DNA of 64,000 nucleotides from Argyresthia goedartella (Eukaryota; Arthropoda; Insecta; Lepidoptera; Argyresthiidae), in assembly GCA_949825045.1 (NCBI GenBank), contig OX463815.1, positions 21,693,231 through 21,757,230 of the forward strand, read 5' to 3'. Below, piece after piece: positions 11,028 to 22,032 of the stretch. How positions within the stretch are numbered: position 1 is the stretch's first letter; every line of letters begins with the position of its first letter. The notes below the pieces were generated by a model. It was not told the DNA's origin. It saw nothing but the letters and a program-made list of their open reading frames with translations, and ran no database searches. Both the position numbers and the translations under genes were made by a program.

Positions 11028-11126
11028 CTGATGAAGAACGGACAGTCTTAAGGAGTTTCTTATTCAGTATGTTTTTTTTAAATCCCAGTATCCCATGATG
11101 GCAATGAAGACACTCCTCTTTATTTG

Positions 11127-11467
11127 TTTGGCGCTTGATGAATGTGGTAAATATGGGTGACGACACTTAAACTAATGAAAAATGGTGACACCCAAATGTG
11201 GACTGATGTTGTATTTATGGTTATATTTATGTTTTTCTAAGTAGAATAATAAATACCATTTATTTTATACAACAAGTACTTAAAGTATACAAACAATTGT
11301 TTGGGTAATATGGTAACCTAAAGTATCACGTTAGCGAGATAATTGGAACCAAAGATAAATATTTGAGAGCATAGATTATTTTATTCCAATTATCTCGGAA
11401 ACGTGACTCTTTAGGGTAAGTATTTTTTGTTTGTTTACCACATTTACCACATCCGTCAAGCGCCAAA
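11127..11467. mobile_element. Short TIR element with nested inverted repeat
   Basis: Outer arms TTTGGCGCTTGATGAATGTG and, inverted at the right end, a matching CACATCCGTCAAGCGCCAAA. Inside, at 11313-11419, a second pair of about 33-bp arms (ACCTAAAGTATCACGTTAGC and its near-complement) surrounds a short AT-rich centre. It is about 340 bp, non-coding and MITE-like. It lies inside the 1.7-kb intron between exons 12761-13084 and 10904-11027. Confidence 0.6.
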
Positions 11468-12760
11468 AGAGAAAATGGATGATTGTCTTCAGCGCTATCT
11501 ATTGAAAATCTATTTTGAAAAATAAACCTGCTCAGAAATCATCTCAGTGAATCTCTTTGATACACTCCTTAGGGTGACGGCGAGACAAAACGATACTGGC
11601 GCTTAGAAAAACAAGACACAGTTAAAAAAATCGTGACTGCATTTTGTTACGCTATCAAACTATCACCTTGCCTTTGCAACTCCACCGTTTCACATTAGTG
11701 AAAGATTACCACCACTGAGTCTATTCTCCATCTCTGACATCTACTTCAGTAGGCATCGCAATTTCCGTGAAATTGTTATTTTGAAGGATGTTTGCTTATT
11801 TAAAATGGACGGTTGACCATGTGTAGTCATAGCATTTAATCCTGACATAAAGGAATTACAATAACTTTTGAAAAAAATACCATCATCGCATCATCGAACA
11901 TCGCTAAACAAGCAGGGTCTTACTACAAAAAAAGAAACTCCTGTTCAACAGTTGTTTTGAGATAAAAATGTATGGGATTTGACGTTTGTTTTGAGGTTAA
12001 GTTATATTTAATATTTTGTAGGAACACGGGCAGTGTACAAAATGCCAGTGTTAGAGTCAGACGCTGTCATCTAAAGCGACTGATGAAGCCATTGATGGGG
12101 AAGAAACGAAACGGAATACGTCAAGAGGTAGAGAATCGAGCTGTTCTGGTTACCTGTCAGTGTCTCTTAAACACTTATTGGATTTGGTAAGTTTATAATT
12201 AATATCTCTTGAGAGTCAGTGATGGTCGCTGACACATGAGAAAGATTAATTTCTGCTAAACTTGGTCGCAGAGTGCATTTGCCACATGTCACAGGAAATG
12301 TCGAGAAGACCTTGTCAAGGGTAGGCAACGATACAGTTATAGCAAAATGTAATCAAGCATTTACAAACAATTACTACCGCTGAGGCAATTAATTGAATCA
12401 AGTTTTCATTGTTCGATGTCAATTTCGGAGATTAACTTTAATTTGAATTTATTCCTTCCTAATTTACTTTTGAAGTGTCCTCCACATGTTTATTTTTGGA
12501 ATTTAATTTGCTCGGAGCAAATTAATGCAATAGGGAGGGATTTTTATTAACGTTTACTTTCGCTTTGATGTAAATAAAAATACTCAATTTCAAACACTCC
12601 AAAACACTTTATTCCTGCGCTGATTCCGCAATTACATTAAGCGGCTAAGAGTCTGTCACACAGTGGCTGTGGGGGATTAAGTATAAGTTCCTGAAGTTCT
12701 GGCTACCCCTTACTCGGAATAATGCCGTTAATAGATCAGAAATATAAAAAAAAGACTCAC
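11468..12760 (-). other. Intron, nothing recognised
   Basis: AT-rich intronic sequence. A plus-strand ORF at 11972-12190 has a TTTTGTAG acceptor-like start but no domain, and is not supported. Confidence 0.4.
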
Positions 12761-13084
12761 CTTACTGAAGTGTCCAGCTTGCACCCTCACAACTAGTTGA
12801 CTGAACGACGCTGATTTATTACTCCTCTCCTCATCAGAACTGACGTTGAGTCTCGACTGGTCCAGTCTCACAGCGGGCAATATCTCCCCCTTATTCCTCC
12901 TACTTCTTCCTTTCTTAGGTAAATACCCGGGGATGTCAATGACATCTGTGACGGGGTCATCGTACCCCGTGATCGCGTCCCATGGACTGAATATGATTCT
13001 GTTGGCGTCCTCGAGAGAAGCCTCGGAAGGGCTCGGCTTCCGACGGAGGTAAGCGGTCTCTTGAGGGATGTCGAGGCCTTTTAC
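12761..13084 (-). CDS. beat: Beat-like protein, long exon inside Ig domain 2
   Basis: Acceptor TTTTTACCAG and perfect donor GTGAGT bound 324 bp (108 codons, phase 0 to 0). The end, FSQLVVRVQAGHFSK, is the E-strand/linker block that precedes G..L.C.A in Beat proteins. The first ~90 residues form a charged segment between the C and E strands of Ig2, much longer than I would expect for this loop. It includes a polybasic patch (KKGRSRRNK), an acidic patch (YDDPVTDVID) and possible N-glycosylation sites (NVS, NKS). Exon boundaries and phase agree with both neighbours. The insertion may be a cleavable or disordered loop, which is inference. Confidence 0.85.
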
Positions 13085-14284
13085 CTGGTAAAAATTATAA
13101 AAAATGTATGTTTGAGCATTGTCTTATTCACGGTATTGTAGTAGGTGCTGTGAAAGTGAATGCTCCTACACGTTTAGATTCTAGTGCGCAGAAACAAGTA
13201 ATGTCCTATAACTGCCTTTAATATATTTTTAAATGACTTCAAAAACAGAGAGGGGTTCTCATTTCGGTGTTATCTGCTCGGTATTGTTCAGAGAGTCAGC
13301 CCGCTCACTGTAGCCGAGATGTCAAATGAGAAAAACGCCTTAGTTGACACCAAAGTTGACAATTACCAGAATTTGACGCTTTAAGACGGCTTGCATGGGC
13401 AGGACACAAAATCGTACTTTGCAATATTGATGTGATGCCTATATACATTACATAAATGAAATTCAATATTATCGACTTTCATTTATGTAATGTGTACTAT
13501 CTTATAGGATTATATTTTATTTATCCAACAACACAGTTTTTAAATTACTGTTGGGGAGTTGCCTAATTGTAATGTCAAATTGAGCAGTATTACCGCGATG
13601 CGTTTCATGTATTTTTCTTTTCCTCGTCATTTTAAATCCTAATAATACCGGGAAAACCTATAAAACTAACGAAAATATAGATACAATGTAAAGATAAACT
13701 CCTCTTTTATAAAGAATTAAAAATAAAATCGGTCGACTTTATAAATTTTATATAATAATACGACCATTTTAAATTTAACGATGAAACACGTGTCATTGCG
13801 ATGTGAATACAAAGTCAATCATAACATTTATTTACCTCACTACACCTAATTACCTGCAATATAATTTAAAAATATAAGTATATTAGCTCCAAAATATATA
13901 CTTAAATTAAAATTTAAGACTTTAAATTATGGGATGCGTGTCCTATGCGAATAAGTTCCCAGATCGGTCCGGAACATTTTAAAATATAACTGGAGAGTGG
14001 TTACTAATATGGAGCGCGCGCAACAGATTTTGATATTTTGGTTAGTAATTATGATACTAGATTTTTTAATGTGAAATAAAAACTATAGGTACTTATTTTC
14101 TTGTAAAGTATAAACGTCTCTATATGAAGAGTTGAACAAAACGCGCTAGGGTTGTGGAGCAGGAAAAGGTAGGAGACAAGATGACAGACATACGAAATGT
14201 GCTTTATAGCGTAGGAATATGAAACATCTTATTCATGGTTTTCTATAATTTTAATAAATTCAGTAATTAGAAATACCACATACC
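13085..14284 (-). other. Intron, nothing recognised
   Basis: AT-rich intron. A short inverted repeat of CATTTATGTAATG type occurs near 13440-13490. No coding sequence is supported. Confidence 0.4.
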
Positions 14285-14480
14285 TATAATACAACTCACT
14301 AGAGGTCAGACGTAACACCGAACAGCTTCTGACTGTGTGTCGATTGTTGCGAGGCGACAGTGACTGCGTCGCGCTTGTCGGTACGGTATACGCGCTATTC
14401 GTGCCCAACAAATATACCCGCGCGCAGGCACCGGCACCTATTAGCGGGTGGCACGCACCGCACGGTAGCGCGCCAGCAGT
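14285..14480 (+). repeat. GC-rich repeat, copy B
   Basis: Homologous to the reverse complement of 6781-6962 over about 190 bp (see that entry). The apparent plus-strand ORF at 14360-14608 runs through it and is explained by the repeat. CpG content is well above the surrounding intron. Confidence 0.65.
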
Positions 14481-14877
14481 CTCCGCTGGTGAGGGCGCGG
14501 GACAGTCTTAACGCTTTGTTGGCTGCGGAACCTCTGACTGATCTGTTTGGTGATGCATGGAGACATATTGTGCGAGAATGTGGAAGGTTTTGCGAGATGA
14601 ATGTGTGATTGTGTTTAATTTGTTTAATTTGTTATATGAAATATTTAAATTGAAGTTTAAATTTATAGCTGACAGTTAGAATTAATTGACTACGTTGTCT
14701 TATTTGTAATTTGACTTATTGTAATTTGAATTTAATATTAAGTTGACATACTGATTGAACTGAAATGAACAATTTGTAATTTAGTTTCTTATATATATGT
14801 TATCATTGCTATCTTGTTCGGTGTATATAAAACGCATTAGAATTATTTATGTCATGTTGTACTAACGAAATTTAAAA
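14481..14877. other. Intron, nothing recognised
   Basis: AT-rich sequence with TTGTAATTTGA-like low-complexity stretches. Confidence 0.4.
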
Positions 14878-15274
14878 AACCGGTCAAGTGCGAGTCTAAA
14901 TCGCGCGAAATGAAGGGTTCCGTACCACCGTTCAATGGAAGCGATGGTGTGGAGTGAATAGTTTGGATTTTACACAGCAAAATATTGTTTACAAAGTTAT
15001 TGGTGCGGTTACTTTCACACTCCATGTACGTAACCAGATGCATCCATAAGTTTGTATGTGGTATTGTTGTATGGGAGCCCCCTTAAATATTTATTTTATC
15101 CTGTTTTTTAGTATTTTTTGTTATAGCGGCAACAGAAATACATAATCTGTGAAAATTTCAACTCTCTAGCTAGCTAGGTTCTTGAGGTACAGCCTGGTGA
15201 CAGACGGACGGACGGACGGACGGACAGCGAAGTCTTAGTAATAGGGTCCCCTTTGGGTACGGAACCCTAAAAAT
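14878..15274 (-). repeat. GGGTTCCGTACC-type repeat, full-length inverted copy
   Basis: Reads on the minus strand from TTTTTAGGGTTCCGTACCC through TACTAAGACTTCGCTGTCC, a (GTCC)n run, GGCTGTACCTCAAGAACC, CGGCAACA..ATAACA and CACTTGACCGGTTTTTT. Nearly the same order and spacing occur at 45937-46304. About 397 bp. It includes the GTGTGAAAGT..CCGCACCAATAACTTTGTA block also found alone at 42207-42345. Confidence 0.7.
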
Positions 15275-15440
15275 AAATGAATAAAAATAAAAAAATAATT
15301 AATGTAGCCTAGCATTAGATCTCACGATTTCCATTAAAAATCAATTGCGAAAAGTTTGGCATTTTTATTCTCTAGCGGCCATCAACTAAACCAAAAATAT
15401 TGATGCTAGGCATCGTTACAAAAACAAAATAACAACATAG

Positions 15441-15533
15441 ATGGGACGGGCTATAAGTTTTGTCACATACCTAAAACTTCGAATTTAGAACGTGAACCAA
15501 AAAAAGTTATGGGCCTGCAAAATACGAATCAAA
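15441..15533 (+). mobile_element. mariner end relic
   Basis: The first ~93 bp match the left end of the mariner at 23288-24544: GGGACGGGCTATAAGTTTTG, CACATAC..ACTTCGAATTTAGAACG, GTGAACC, AATACGAAT. It stops exactly where the LINE at 15534 begins with its TCAAAGTCAAAGTCAAAG tail. The LINE therefore probably inserted into it, and the rest was lost. Confidence 0.7.
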
Positions 15534-15781
15534 GTCAAAGTCAAAGTAAGTACTTTATTACTGTACATATTTACATATACTTAGCAAACGTCATTTTTTG
15601 CCTCTTCTCTACATTGGACCACTGTTGGACTTCTCCCACAGAAGAAGGGCGTAGTAACTCCCACAGATAGATTTTTAGATCTCTTTTAAAGATAGGTTGT
15701 TCTTAACTATAATACAAATATGAAAAAATTTATTATTGTGATTAGTAAGCAGGAATAAATAATAAGCTGTGTTGAGCTAGA

Positions 15782-16504
15782 TTAACCCCATACAGTCCTG
15801 TCATTTAAGTAATCTTGAACATTGTAATATCCCTTTTTCGACAAAGTCGCTTTAACATGCTTTTTAAATTGTTCAAATGGCAATTTCAAAATCTCCAGAG
15901 GTGTCTTATTATAGTAGAGAATGCACTGACCCTTGAAAGAATTGCTAACCTTCGCGAGTCTAAATCGAGGCGCACATAGTCTGTGATAATTTCTTAGGTT
16001 AACAATACAGCTATCGCTAAGTTTGAAAAATGTTGTAAGGTTCTTGCGTACATACATTATATTTTCGAAAATAAATTGACTAGCTACAGTTAGTAAGTCG
16101 ATTTCTTTAAAAAGCTCTCTTAAAGAGTCTGTTCGTTTTAAATTATAAATTGCTCGAATAGCTCTTTTCTGTAAAATAAAAATAGTTTGAATATCCGCTG
16201 TTTTTCCCCACAACAATATACCATAGGACATGACACTATGAAAGTAAATAAAATATACTAGCTTAGATGTAGCCACATCTGTGCTTTGTCTGATGTTCCT
16301 AACAGCGTAAGCCGCAGAACTTAATTTACCAGCTAATTTATCAATGTGGGGTCCCCACTGCAATTTGCTATCGATGGTTATTCCAAGAAACTTCGTTTCA
16401 TTTACTAATGCTAACGTGCTGTTGTCTAACAGTAAACTTGTCTCGACTTGCCTGACATTTGGAAGTGAGAATTTGATATACTTGGTTTTACCAGAGTTTA
16501 ACAA
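15782..16504 (-). pseudogene. LINE RT C-terminal fragment
   Basis: An open 240-codon stretch with FLGITIDSKLQWGPHIDKL, YFHSVMSYGILLWG and ILQKRAIRAIYNL blocks, colinear with the RT C-terminus at 7373-9183. The RT catalytic core is upstream in a broken frame at 16506-16900. This is not a functional protein. Confidence 0.8.
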
Positions 16505-16902
16505 TTAATTATTAACTGTGAACCAATTCAAGGTGAAAGACAATACACCATTAACATCATCAAGATCTCCTTTTTGTCTTTCAATTTTGAAGACCATTGA
16601 AGTATCATCAGCAAATAACACTATGTCAATTAATTTCTCCACCATGAAAGGCAGAATGTTAATATATGCTAGGAATAAGAAAGGGCCTAATATGGAACCT
16701 TGTGGAACGCCATGGATTTGACGCCGTTAACTTCTGCATTTTGAATTCTTTTGCTTAGGTATGATCTTAGTAGATCCATCGCTTTATTTGTAACTCCGTA
16801 ATGATTTAATTTAATTAATAGCGTATTATGTATTATCAACACAATCAAACGCCTTCGAAAGGTCGCAAAAAACTCCGATAGCATCCTGTGCGACCTCCCA
16901 TG

Positions 16903-16911
16903 CAGAATAAA

Positions 16912-16943
<32 letters not shown>

Positions 16944-17394
16944 TTTATTGCACAGAAATCTTAATAGTAAGGTAACAAAACATTTTATGAGCAAAGGCGA
17001 GCTTATCTCTAAAGAGAGATTTCTACCAGCAAACCTAGGCAGGACAGGAAAAATTGTGCAACAGGAGAGTCCTAGTGCGCAATAAAACTGTACACATCTA
17101 ATTGTTTACAACTAAAACATAATAAATGATATAATAAAAAAATGAATGAATGAAAATAAAATAAATGATATAGTAAATGATTTAACTAAATAAAATACAA
17201 AAGCAAAAAATAAAATATATATCAAACATATACTACTTATATATACATATATAAAAGTACCTATCACGAAAGAGAAAGGAAATGCTCTTTCAATCTTGTC
17301 TTAAAAGTGAAAATTGAGGGACTATCTCTAATAGCGCAGGGAAGTGCGTTCCACAGTCGGATCGCCGTTAACCTAAACGAGTGTTTGTAAGCGG
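16903..17394 (-). mobile_element. 5'-truncated LINE copy, same family as 55206-58489
   Basis: Read on the minus strand it ends in AATAAAG and an (AAT)n tail, which is the ATT microsatellite at 16906-16941. It carries the same 3' UTR blocks as 55206-55560 (GCGAGCTTATCTCTAAAGAG, GATTTCTACCAGCAAACC, AAAGAGAAAGGAAATG) plus the last coding bases (GTGCGTTCCACAGTCGG). It sits inside the RT region of the LINE at 15534-17745, so it is younger than that copy. Confidence 0.8.
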
Positions 17395-17930
17395 CATATG
17401 AGATATAAGGGTAATACCTGCATCCGTAGTCGATTTACCCCTAGTGAAACCGTATTGTTTGGCGTGGAGTTGTTTTGTATGGTTGAAGTGTGAGAGCATT
17501 TGATTGAATATAATCTTTTCAAATATTTTACTTGGTGTTGGAAGTACAGATATTTGTCTGTTATTTGAAGGATCACCCTTATCTCCCGACTTGAACATAG
17601 GTATCAAATAAGAGGTGATAAATTTATGTATTTTAAGAAATATTAAATACGCAATGAAAAGATTTCTTATCACTCGTTGCATGAAACTAGCAATTTTCAA
17701 CTTATAGAAAACAGCAGGTGCAGCAGAAGGTGATGACGGCAAACGCCTTATGCGAGGGAGGAAAACACGTAAAGTATCAACTTAGCTTAGTCAGTAAAGC
17801 AACAGACAACACACACAAGCACACTGCGTTCCCTCCGTGGGCTGCTAGCTATCACCAAAACACCACCTAAACAAGGAGTCGTTCAATTCTTATTAGGACT
17901 CTTTACCAGGTTTGATACACCAGGTAAATG

Positions 17931-17969
17931 GTTCCCCCAGTGTGAACTATAAGTTCACACTGGGGGAAC
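17931..17969. repeat. Perfect 18-bp palindrome, 3-nt loop
   Basis: GTTCCCCCAGTGTGAACT, then ATA, then its exact reverse complement. It may be the remnant of a fold-back element. No Rho-independent terminator role is expected in a eukaryotic intron. Confidence 0.8.
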
Positions 17970-18904
17970 GCTGCAATATCACGTCGTGATTGGAGAAAGT
18001 TTATCCGAATCTGTAGCTTTAAAGTTTTATCCAGTCCTGTTGTTGTACAGAAGTTGTACAAACAAGTTTCCCAGGATTGTGACGAGCAGAGGAGATTTTG
18101 ACCCCAATTCTAGACTTTGCTGTTAATTTTAGGTCCATTTGAATCTAATTCCAGCAATCGTATTAAATAATTAAATCTAACAGCAGTCTGTCATTTTAAC
18201 AATCTCACCAAATCCAACAACACCTCATATATTAAAATATATCAAGCTACTTGGGCTGTAGCGTTTTAGCGTTTTTTTTTAAAGTTTCAACCTCATAACT
18301 TCGCCATATTGTAAAATTTCCAAAAACAAAATCGACAAAAAAATATATTTTGGTATAGAACCTGCTCACAAAAATTCACGAGAATCATATGAGAAATGCG
18401 GCCTGTAGAGGAGAACAAGCCGAAACACATCCGGACATACGAAAGCATTTTTCCCAATCCTTAAACGGAGACTCTTTGCTCGCTCGGTCAATAACATTCA
18501 CATCAATAACAGGAAAAAAAACAGATCTTACTGGTTTTTTTTCCTCCCAGATAAAATAAAAAGGAAAACGGAGGAGTATTCTATACGAGTGTACTTATTT
18601 CCTGCTATGTGAACGAGGTCAATTGATTGATCATTTGACTCCTTTGATTTCAGGATTAATGACTAATTATTTAAAAATATTATATATACACGATACATTT
18701 TTAGTAGTCCATTTAGCAGATTAATTTAGGAACCGCTCCACAGAATCACACAACTTGCGAAATGTAAATACGTAAACTTTGACAAAGCCGTTTGGGTGAG
18801 AAAGATAAACTAAAGAACTTTTGCAATAATAACTGCGATTTAAGATAGTGCCTGAGTGCTTATTCAGTCATCTGAATACTTAAAACTATATATATATATA
18901 TTTA
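17970..18904 (-). other. Intron, nothing recognised
   Basis: AT-rich sequence with a short (TA)n run near 18888-18901. No supported genes. Confidence 0.4.
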
Positions 18905-19691
18905 CCTAGTCGGTCCATAAGTTCTGTCACAAATATTTTGCCGCATAATAAATAATACCAAGTTTTATTTTATTTAATACTATATATGGTTTGATAGCTC
19001 ATTAAATACTGATAAATTAGAACGATTATTAGATTTAAATGCTTAAATTCATATTACACAAATGCTAGTTTCTTCAGAGATTTTGCACTTTTTTACCCAA
19101 TCAAAAATACGGACGTGATTCACTTTATCTTTTTTCCATGACTCTTAAAACCTTTCAAACTTACGTGAGATTTTAGTCAGAACCCTCCCTGAACCCGTTA
19201 CCTTCATTTTGAAGCATAAGATAACTAAGTCTGGGTAAAACTAATTTTCATATTCACATTTTACGTAGTGTACTTGTTGCCCACAAGATCATTTTTATAC
19301 GTTTTTCTGAAAACGTAAAAAGTACGTAAAGTTCTCTTTGGGAGCAGTTGGAACTGAAAGCTAACAGAAAATAAAATGCTAGTTGTTAAGCATGGTCTAA
19401 AATCGAGGTTTCAGAATAAATAAAAAAAAACTTGTTGGTTATCTGGAACACTGTTTTTTTATTAAATTCGTGGTAAGTGGTATTTTTGTCAGTTGCGGCG
19501 TGTTTTGGGTTCGCGATTGTCTCAAGTTATAAGGTTTTTTGTCATATTGCGATAATCGTACAAAATTATTGTATTGCAATTTGATTCGTATAAAATAAGC
19601 TTTTTAATCATGTATAATACGAATAAGAAAAAGTTTATTGCTGAGTTTTATCTATCAAAAACCTTGTGACAGAACTTAAGGACCGACTAGG
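18905..19691. mobile_element. Non-autonomous mariner-like element
   Basis: Terminal inverted repeats of about 27 bp (CCTAGTCGGTCCATAAGTTC... and its inverse) with TTCTGTCACAA at the inner edge, flanked by TA on both sides (18903-18904 and 19692-19693). TA duplication and the GTCGGTCC..AAGTT..GTCAC end pattern fit Tc1/mariner. The 787-bp interior has no transposase frame, so it would depend on a transposase supplied elsewhere. Confidence 0.75.
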
Positions 19692-19959
19692 TATATACTT
19701 TACACCTCCTACTACAGTACTTTACAGATATTTTTGTCCTCCGAAAGGGTAATTTTGGGAATCGAATATTCTTGGAAACGGACGTTGAAATCCGGAGGCA
19801 TTTTGAGAAATGGACATCTCGGTCCTATATATATATGGCTTGCTATATCTATAATTGTATAGACAGCGCCAAGTTTATTGGGCTCTGAGCGAGCTGTGAC
19901 CTCTCTTTTAGGTGGGATGTGAGAGAGAGATGACAGTTCGCTCAGATCCAAAGAAAAGT

Positions 19960-20215
19960 ATTGTTACTAACATTACATCTCCAACATGGGAGTAAGGTGG
20001 CGGTCAGCGATGGTTTAACAGGATGACTATTGGTGGACCAAAATAGTTACAGAAAGCTCGCCACGGGGGGAGACATGGCCAATGGGCAGACGTTGTCATA
20101 AAGCCGAGATCCATTCTATCTCACGGGATGTGGTTGGTAGAGGACCGTGATTATTGGCGCAATGCCTACAGCGAAGACGCTTTAGCCCTGCAGTGGGTCA
20201 ATGTGGGCTGTGAAT
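19960..20215 (+). mobile_element. LINE 3'-end relic (RTE-like), tentative
   Basis: In one frame it reads QWADVV...VEDRDYWRN followed by a CCCTGCAGTGGGTCAATGTGGGCTG tail. This resembles the RW.DDI...A.DR..WR and AGTGGGTGAATGTGGGCTGA ends of common lepidopteran LINEs (compare 55090-55205). It is decayed, and the call rests on that short resemblance. Confidence 0.4.
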
Positions 20216-20227
20216 GAATACCTCCTA

Positions 20228-20320
20228 TCTATTGAGCAGCCAGCCAGCCAAGTCAGCTTGGCCGGCGGGCTGGCTGTTGGCTCTCAGCATGTCACCTAAT
20301 AAGTACCAGCTCTTCTAAAC
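20228..20320 (-). pseudogene. Broken duplicate of Beat exon 20584-20717
   Basis: About 93 bp match the nearby real exon: GGTGACATGCTGAGAGCCAAC, CCAGCCCGCCGGCCAA and AAGAGCTGGTAC are shared. A 14-bp deletion removes the codons for the Ig Cys (AACTGCAGC region) and shifts the frame. A TAG replaces the Gln codon before AAGAGCTGG, and the donor is not conserved. It lies about 360 bp downstream of the real exon in transcript direction. It is a dead exon duplicate. Confidence 0.75.
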
Positions 20321-20583
20321 CAGCACTGTTATGCTTGTGCAACGTGACTAAGGACTATCGGGATTAAGGAGGAAGAGTGGCGGGGTACTTGACAGGACAG
20401 GATGACGGAAGGCTATGATTGGTGCTTTGTAGAATAGGCCTTGGCCCATCAGTCAGTCGATGGCCTGAGATTAACCGTACCTCATGGCAAATAAGCAAAC
20501 ACGTGAAGTATGGAGGCGATCTGCATGTGGCTCTTAGCATTTCCCGGGATAAACGAATCTTATTATAGTCATTAAGGTTGTAC

Positions 20584-20717
20584 CTCATGTCCATTGAGTA
20601 ACCACGTCAGGTTGGCCGGCGGGCTGGCTGGTGGTGAGCTGCAGTTGGCTCTCAGCATGTCACCTGATGAGTACCAGCTCTTCTGAGCCCGTACTAGTGG
20701 CGCCGACTCTGGGAGCT
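20584..20717 (-). CDS. beat: Beat-like protein, start of Ig domain 2
   Basis: Acceptor CCATTCAACAG and donor GAG|GTACAA bound 134 bp, phase 1 in and phase 0 out. It encodes E-L-P-E-S-A-P, then GDMLRANCSSPPASPPANLTWLLNGHE. This is the diagnostic Beat pattern of a linker followed by G(D)xxxANCxSxxSxPxANLTWxxN, with the first Cys and the Trp of Ig2. It joins exactly to RVV|E on one side and E|VKGLD on the other. The donor is weaker than the others (GTACAA). Confidence 0.9.
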
Positions 20718-22032
20718 CTGTTGAATGGAAGTGTCATTACAATAATATTCAATTAGACTATGGTAACAGAAAGGACTTGCCAAATTTTAAGGGGTTTTTG
20801 TAAAGAACTGGAATAGAATGATTTGAAATTAAATTGTTTATTGTACAGGTTTATTGTAAACGCTCTACTTACAAAACTACAGAGACATAATAAGGAGCAT
20901 ATCTGTTTAACGTAGAAAAGAAGGGATCTATAAAAACCCAAACTCGGTAGTCTAAGTGCCTCTCTGACTGTTTACATGTAATAGCAGCAATATATTCCTC
21001 AGTCGATTTTATGTGGTAATACAGGCGCAAAAACAAAACAGGAAAAGTACTTACAAGTAGATGTAGAATATCTTTATTTTATGAGAAAAAGAACATCCAA
21101 ATATGTCAAGAGCCTTTTAGGGAAAAAAAATCTGAGCAACTTTAATTTTAAAACCGATTTGATATGAGCAACTTATTTAAACTTCTCCATTCAAATCAGT
21201 TAACCACCCGGCCTCAAATGTATTTAGAAATCAAAAATTAAGTTGCTTTGATCAAATCGATTTCTTCAGAAAGACTTCCCTTAAAATGTGACCATAATTT
21301 TCTGTTGCAGCCTATTTAATGAGCAGCTTCGGACGATTTGTTTGTTTAATTAATTTGTTATTGAGTTATGATGAAGCGTTAAGTGCATACTGTCAACATT
21401 TCTGTGGAATTTTGGTTGACGTTATGCCTCACAAGCTAGGGGTCATTTGTTCGAATGACGACCTTCCTTTCCTCAAGCATGTTTATGTAGTAATTAAACA
21501 CTCCCTTTCACATGACAGGAGGCCAGCGCATCTCCGGTGTTTTGCCACTTCTCTATATACAGGATGTAACAGGTTTCTGTTAGATCTGTCATTATTTGTC
21601 AGTCTCCAGGCACAAAAAGTCTGGAGATGTAACGAAGAAAGTTACTTTAATCATATCACTTTCACAATTCATGTTGTCCAGAATGATGGCACTAACAGCC
21701 CCTTAAATCAAATATGGCATTATCTTATTGTTACAGTATAGAGAGCCCATCAGGCCCAAAGCTTTTTCTATTACAAGTATTAGCAACATCAATAATACCT
21801 CAAGCTCTGACGCCGACGCGTTAATGGATGTAGAGGAATCCCTTAATTACTATGCGGAAGTCAGATAAATCATCATAAATTACTGCGCTGACTCAAGCGA
21901 CTAATTGTTTGTTTAAAACGACGTCAACCGCAAACATAACTTTGAAGCCACTATAGCAAGAAAAACTGGCTAAGTGCGTGTGCTGACTTACGGGCTGAGG
22001 GTTTCGAACACTTCTTTTCCATATACAGGCTG
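20718..22032 (-). other. Start of 25.6-kb intron, nothing recognised
   Basis: A plus-strand 140-codon ORF (21319-21741) has no domain, is rich in Leu, Ser and His, and lacks support. No other feature was recognised. Confidence 0.4.

Larger units (their letters stand above)
15534..17745 (-). mobile_element. Decayed APE-type LINE split by a second LINE
   Basis: Same family as 6995-9185. The 3' end has a (TTTGAC)n tail. RT pieces lie at 15782-16504 (C-terminal part with YGILLWG), 16506-16900 (RT core, with stops and frameshifts) and 17395-17742 (SVLPTPSKIFEKI and FTRGKSTTDAG blocks). The last two are separated by the insertion at 16903-17394. No endonuclease region remains. It is a dead copy. 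Confidence 0.8.

Noticed and set aside
11972..12190. Alternative exon on the plus strand after a TTTTGTAG acceptor
   Set aside because: No homology and wrong strand for the host gene.
14360..14608. Plus-strand gene of 82 codons
   Set aside because: It is explained by the CpG-rich repeat shared with 6781-6962.
16906..16941. Independent ATT microsatellite
   Set aside because: Better explained as the (AAT)n tail of the truncated LINE inserted here.
20360..20570. Additional LINE fragment between the two exon copies
   Set aside because: Only vague resemblance to LINE tails. No motif could be supported.
21319..21741. 140-codon plus-strand gene
   Set aside because: No domain, no codon signal and no splice context. 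It lies in the intron of a minus-strand gene.
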